A stretch of 6,262 nucleotides of DNA. It comes from Acidobacteriaceae bacterium. GTDB lineage: Bacteria; Acidobacteriota; Terriglobia; Terriglobales; Acidobacteriaceae. The notes under the pieces were generated by a model. That model did not search any database, was not told where the DNA came from, and worked only from the letters and a program-made list of their open reading frames with translations. Of this stretch, positions 5,901 through 6,262 are shown in pieces. The translations under genes and the position numbers were made by a program. The DNA lies in contig PLSH01000434.1 in the NCBI GenBank assembly GCA_003165095.1, positions 1 to 6,262 of the forward strand. The letters run 5' to 3'. Position 1 is the first letter of the stretch. Each line of letters begins with the position of its first letter.

Positions 5901-6262
5901 ATGCCGGACTCGGGCAACCGCTGGACGCATCCCGGAGTGATCCTCGTCGCCACCGATCTGAGCGATCTTGACCGGCTCATGCCATTCGCCATCGAGCAGG
6001 CCGGCGAATCGGGAGCCCGTCTCATCCTCCTGCACGTGTTGTCCTCCCGGACCGCCATATCTGTCGATGCTGCCGGAATGCCCTATTACGACACCGTCAG
6101 CGTCGTCGAATTCGTTGAGAAGGAACTCCTGCACTGGTGCCAGCAGGCCCAAATCCTGAACATTCCCTGCGATGCTCTGGTGCGCGAGGGCAATCCCACC
6201 CAGGAGATTGCTGCTGCCGTTCGCCAGTTCCAGGTCGATCGGATTCTTCTCGGTACCCGGAG
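5901..6262 (+). CDS. Universal stress protein (UspA family), 3' end outside window
   Basis: Cytoplasmic stress-response protein of the UspA alpha/beta fold, many members of which bind ATP. The first 120 residues are visible and the frame is still open at the window end. Residues 11-22 form the first strand and ligand-contacting turn (PGVILVATDLSD). About 42-50 are the second strand (ARLILLHVL). A helical stretch runs about 70-85 (VEFVEKELLHWCQQAQ). V94-REGNPTQEI leads into the last visible strand VDRILLGTR (112-120). There the G-2x-G-9x-G-S/T nucleotide loop would begin, but it is cut off, so ATP binding cannot be judged. The start is supported by AAAGG 8 bases upstream. It is transcribed divergently from the esterase. 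A CRP/FNR-like site about 80 bases upstream suggests control by oxygen, redox state or cAMP, which would be in keeping with the family. Confidence 0.88.
   Translation, partial: MPDSGNRWTHPGVILVATDLSDLDRLMPFAIEQAGESGARLILLHVLSSRTAISVDAAGMPYYDTVSVVEFVEKELLHWCQQAQILNIPCDALVREGNPTQEIAAAVRQFQVDRILLGTR

Noticed and set aside
5886..6152. 88-codon minus-strand open frame opposite the universal stress gene
   Set aside because: It is the mirror of a clear UspA-family frame and shows no recognisable protein features of its own.

Overview
The window looks like chromosomal DNA from a GC-rich soil bacterium, most probably an acidobacterium of the Terriglobus/Granulicella kind. That assignment is inferred mainly from the receptor at 443-2884. 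It has an N-terminal carboxypeptidase-regulatory-like domain and a plug of a style I associate with acidobacterial TonB-dependent receptors. No rRNA, tRNA, CRISPR array, transposase or phage gene is visible. The window is densely coding, and no gene-free stretch reaches 300 bases.

Left part, + strand: the 3' end of a nikR-type nickel-responsive repressor runs in from outside the window. It is followed 33 bases later by a TonB-dependent outer-membrane receptor. The spacing suggests one transcript. A nickel sensor followed by an outer-membrane transporter gives the most specific functional hypothesis here: a nickel- or cobalt-linked uptake receptor. An unusual His/Asp cluster in the receptor agrees with this but does not prove it.

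Middle part, - strand, read right to left: a secreted alpha/beta-hydrolase esterase (4761-5687), then a MogA/MoaB-type molybdopterin enzyme 17 bases downstream, then after 201 bases a LacI-family regulator (2953-4062). The esterase and mogA probably share a transcript. lacI appears to have its own promoter, TTGAGA-16-TACAAT, so close to the ATG that the message would be nearly leaderless. An operator-like GAAA-GCG-TTTC site lies about 105 bases upstream of the -35 box, which suggests autoregulation. lacI and the receptor gene converge with 68 bases between their stop codons.

Right part: a 213-base divergent control region separates the esterase from a + strand universal stress protein gene that runs off the window. 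It holds a clean GTGA-N6-TCAC inverted repeat of CRP/FNR type, well placed to control the stress gene. Apart from the nikR-receptor pair, the neighbours look like ordinary, functionally mixed genes. I found no convincing new multi-gene system.
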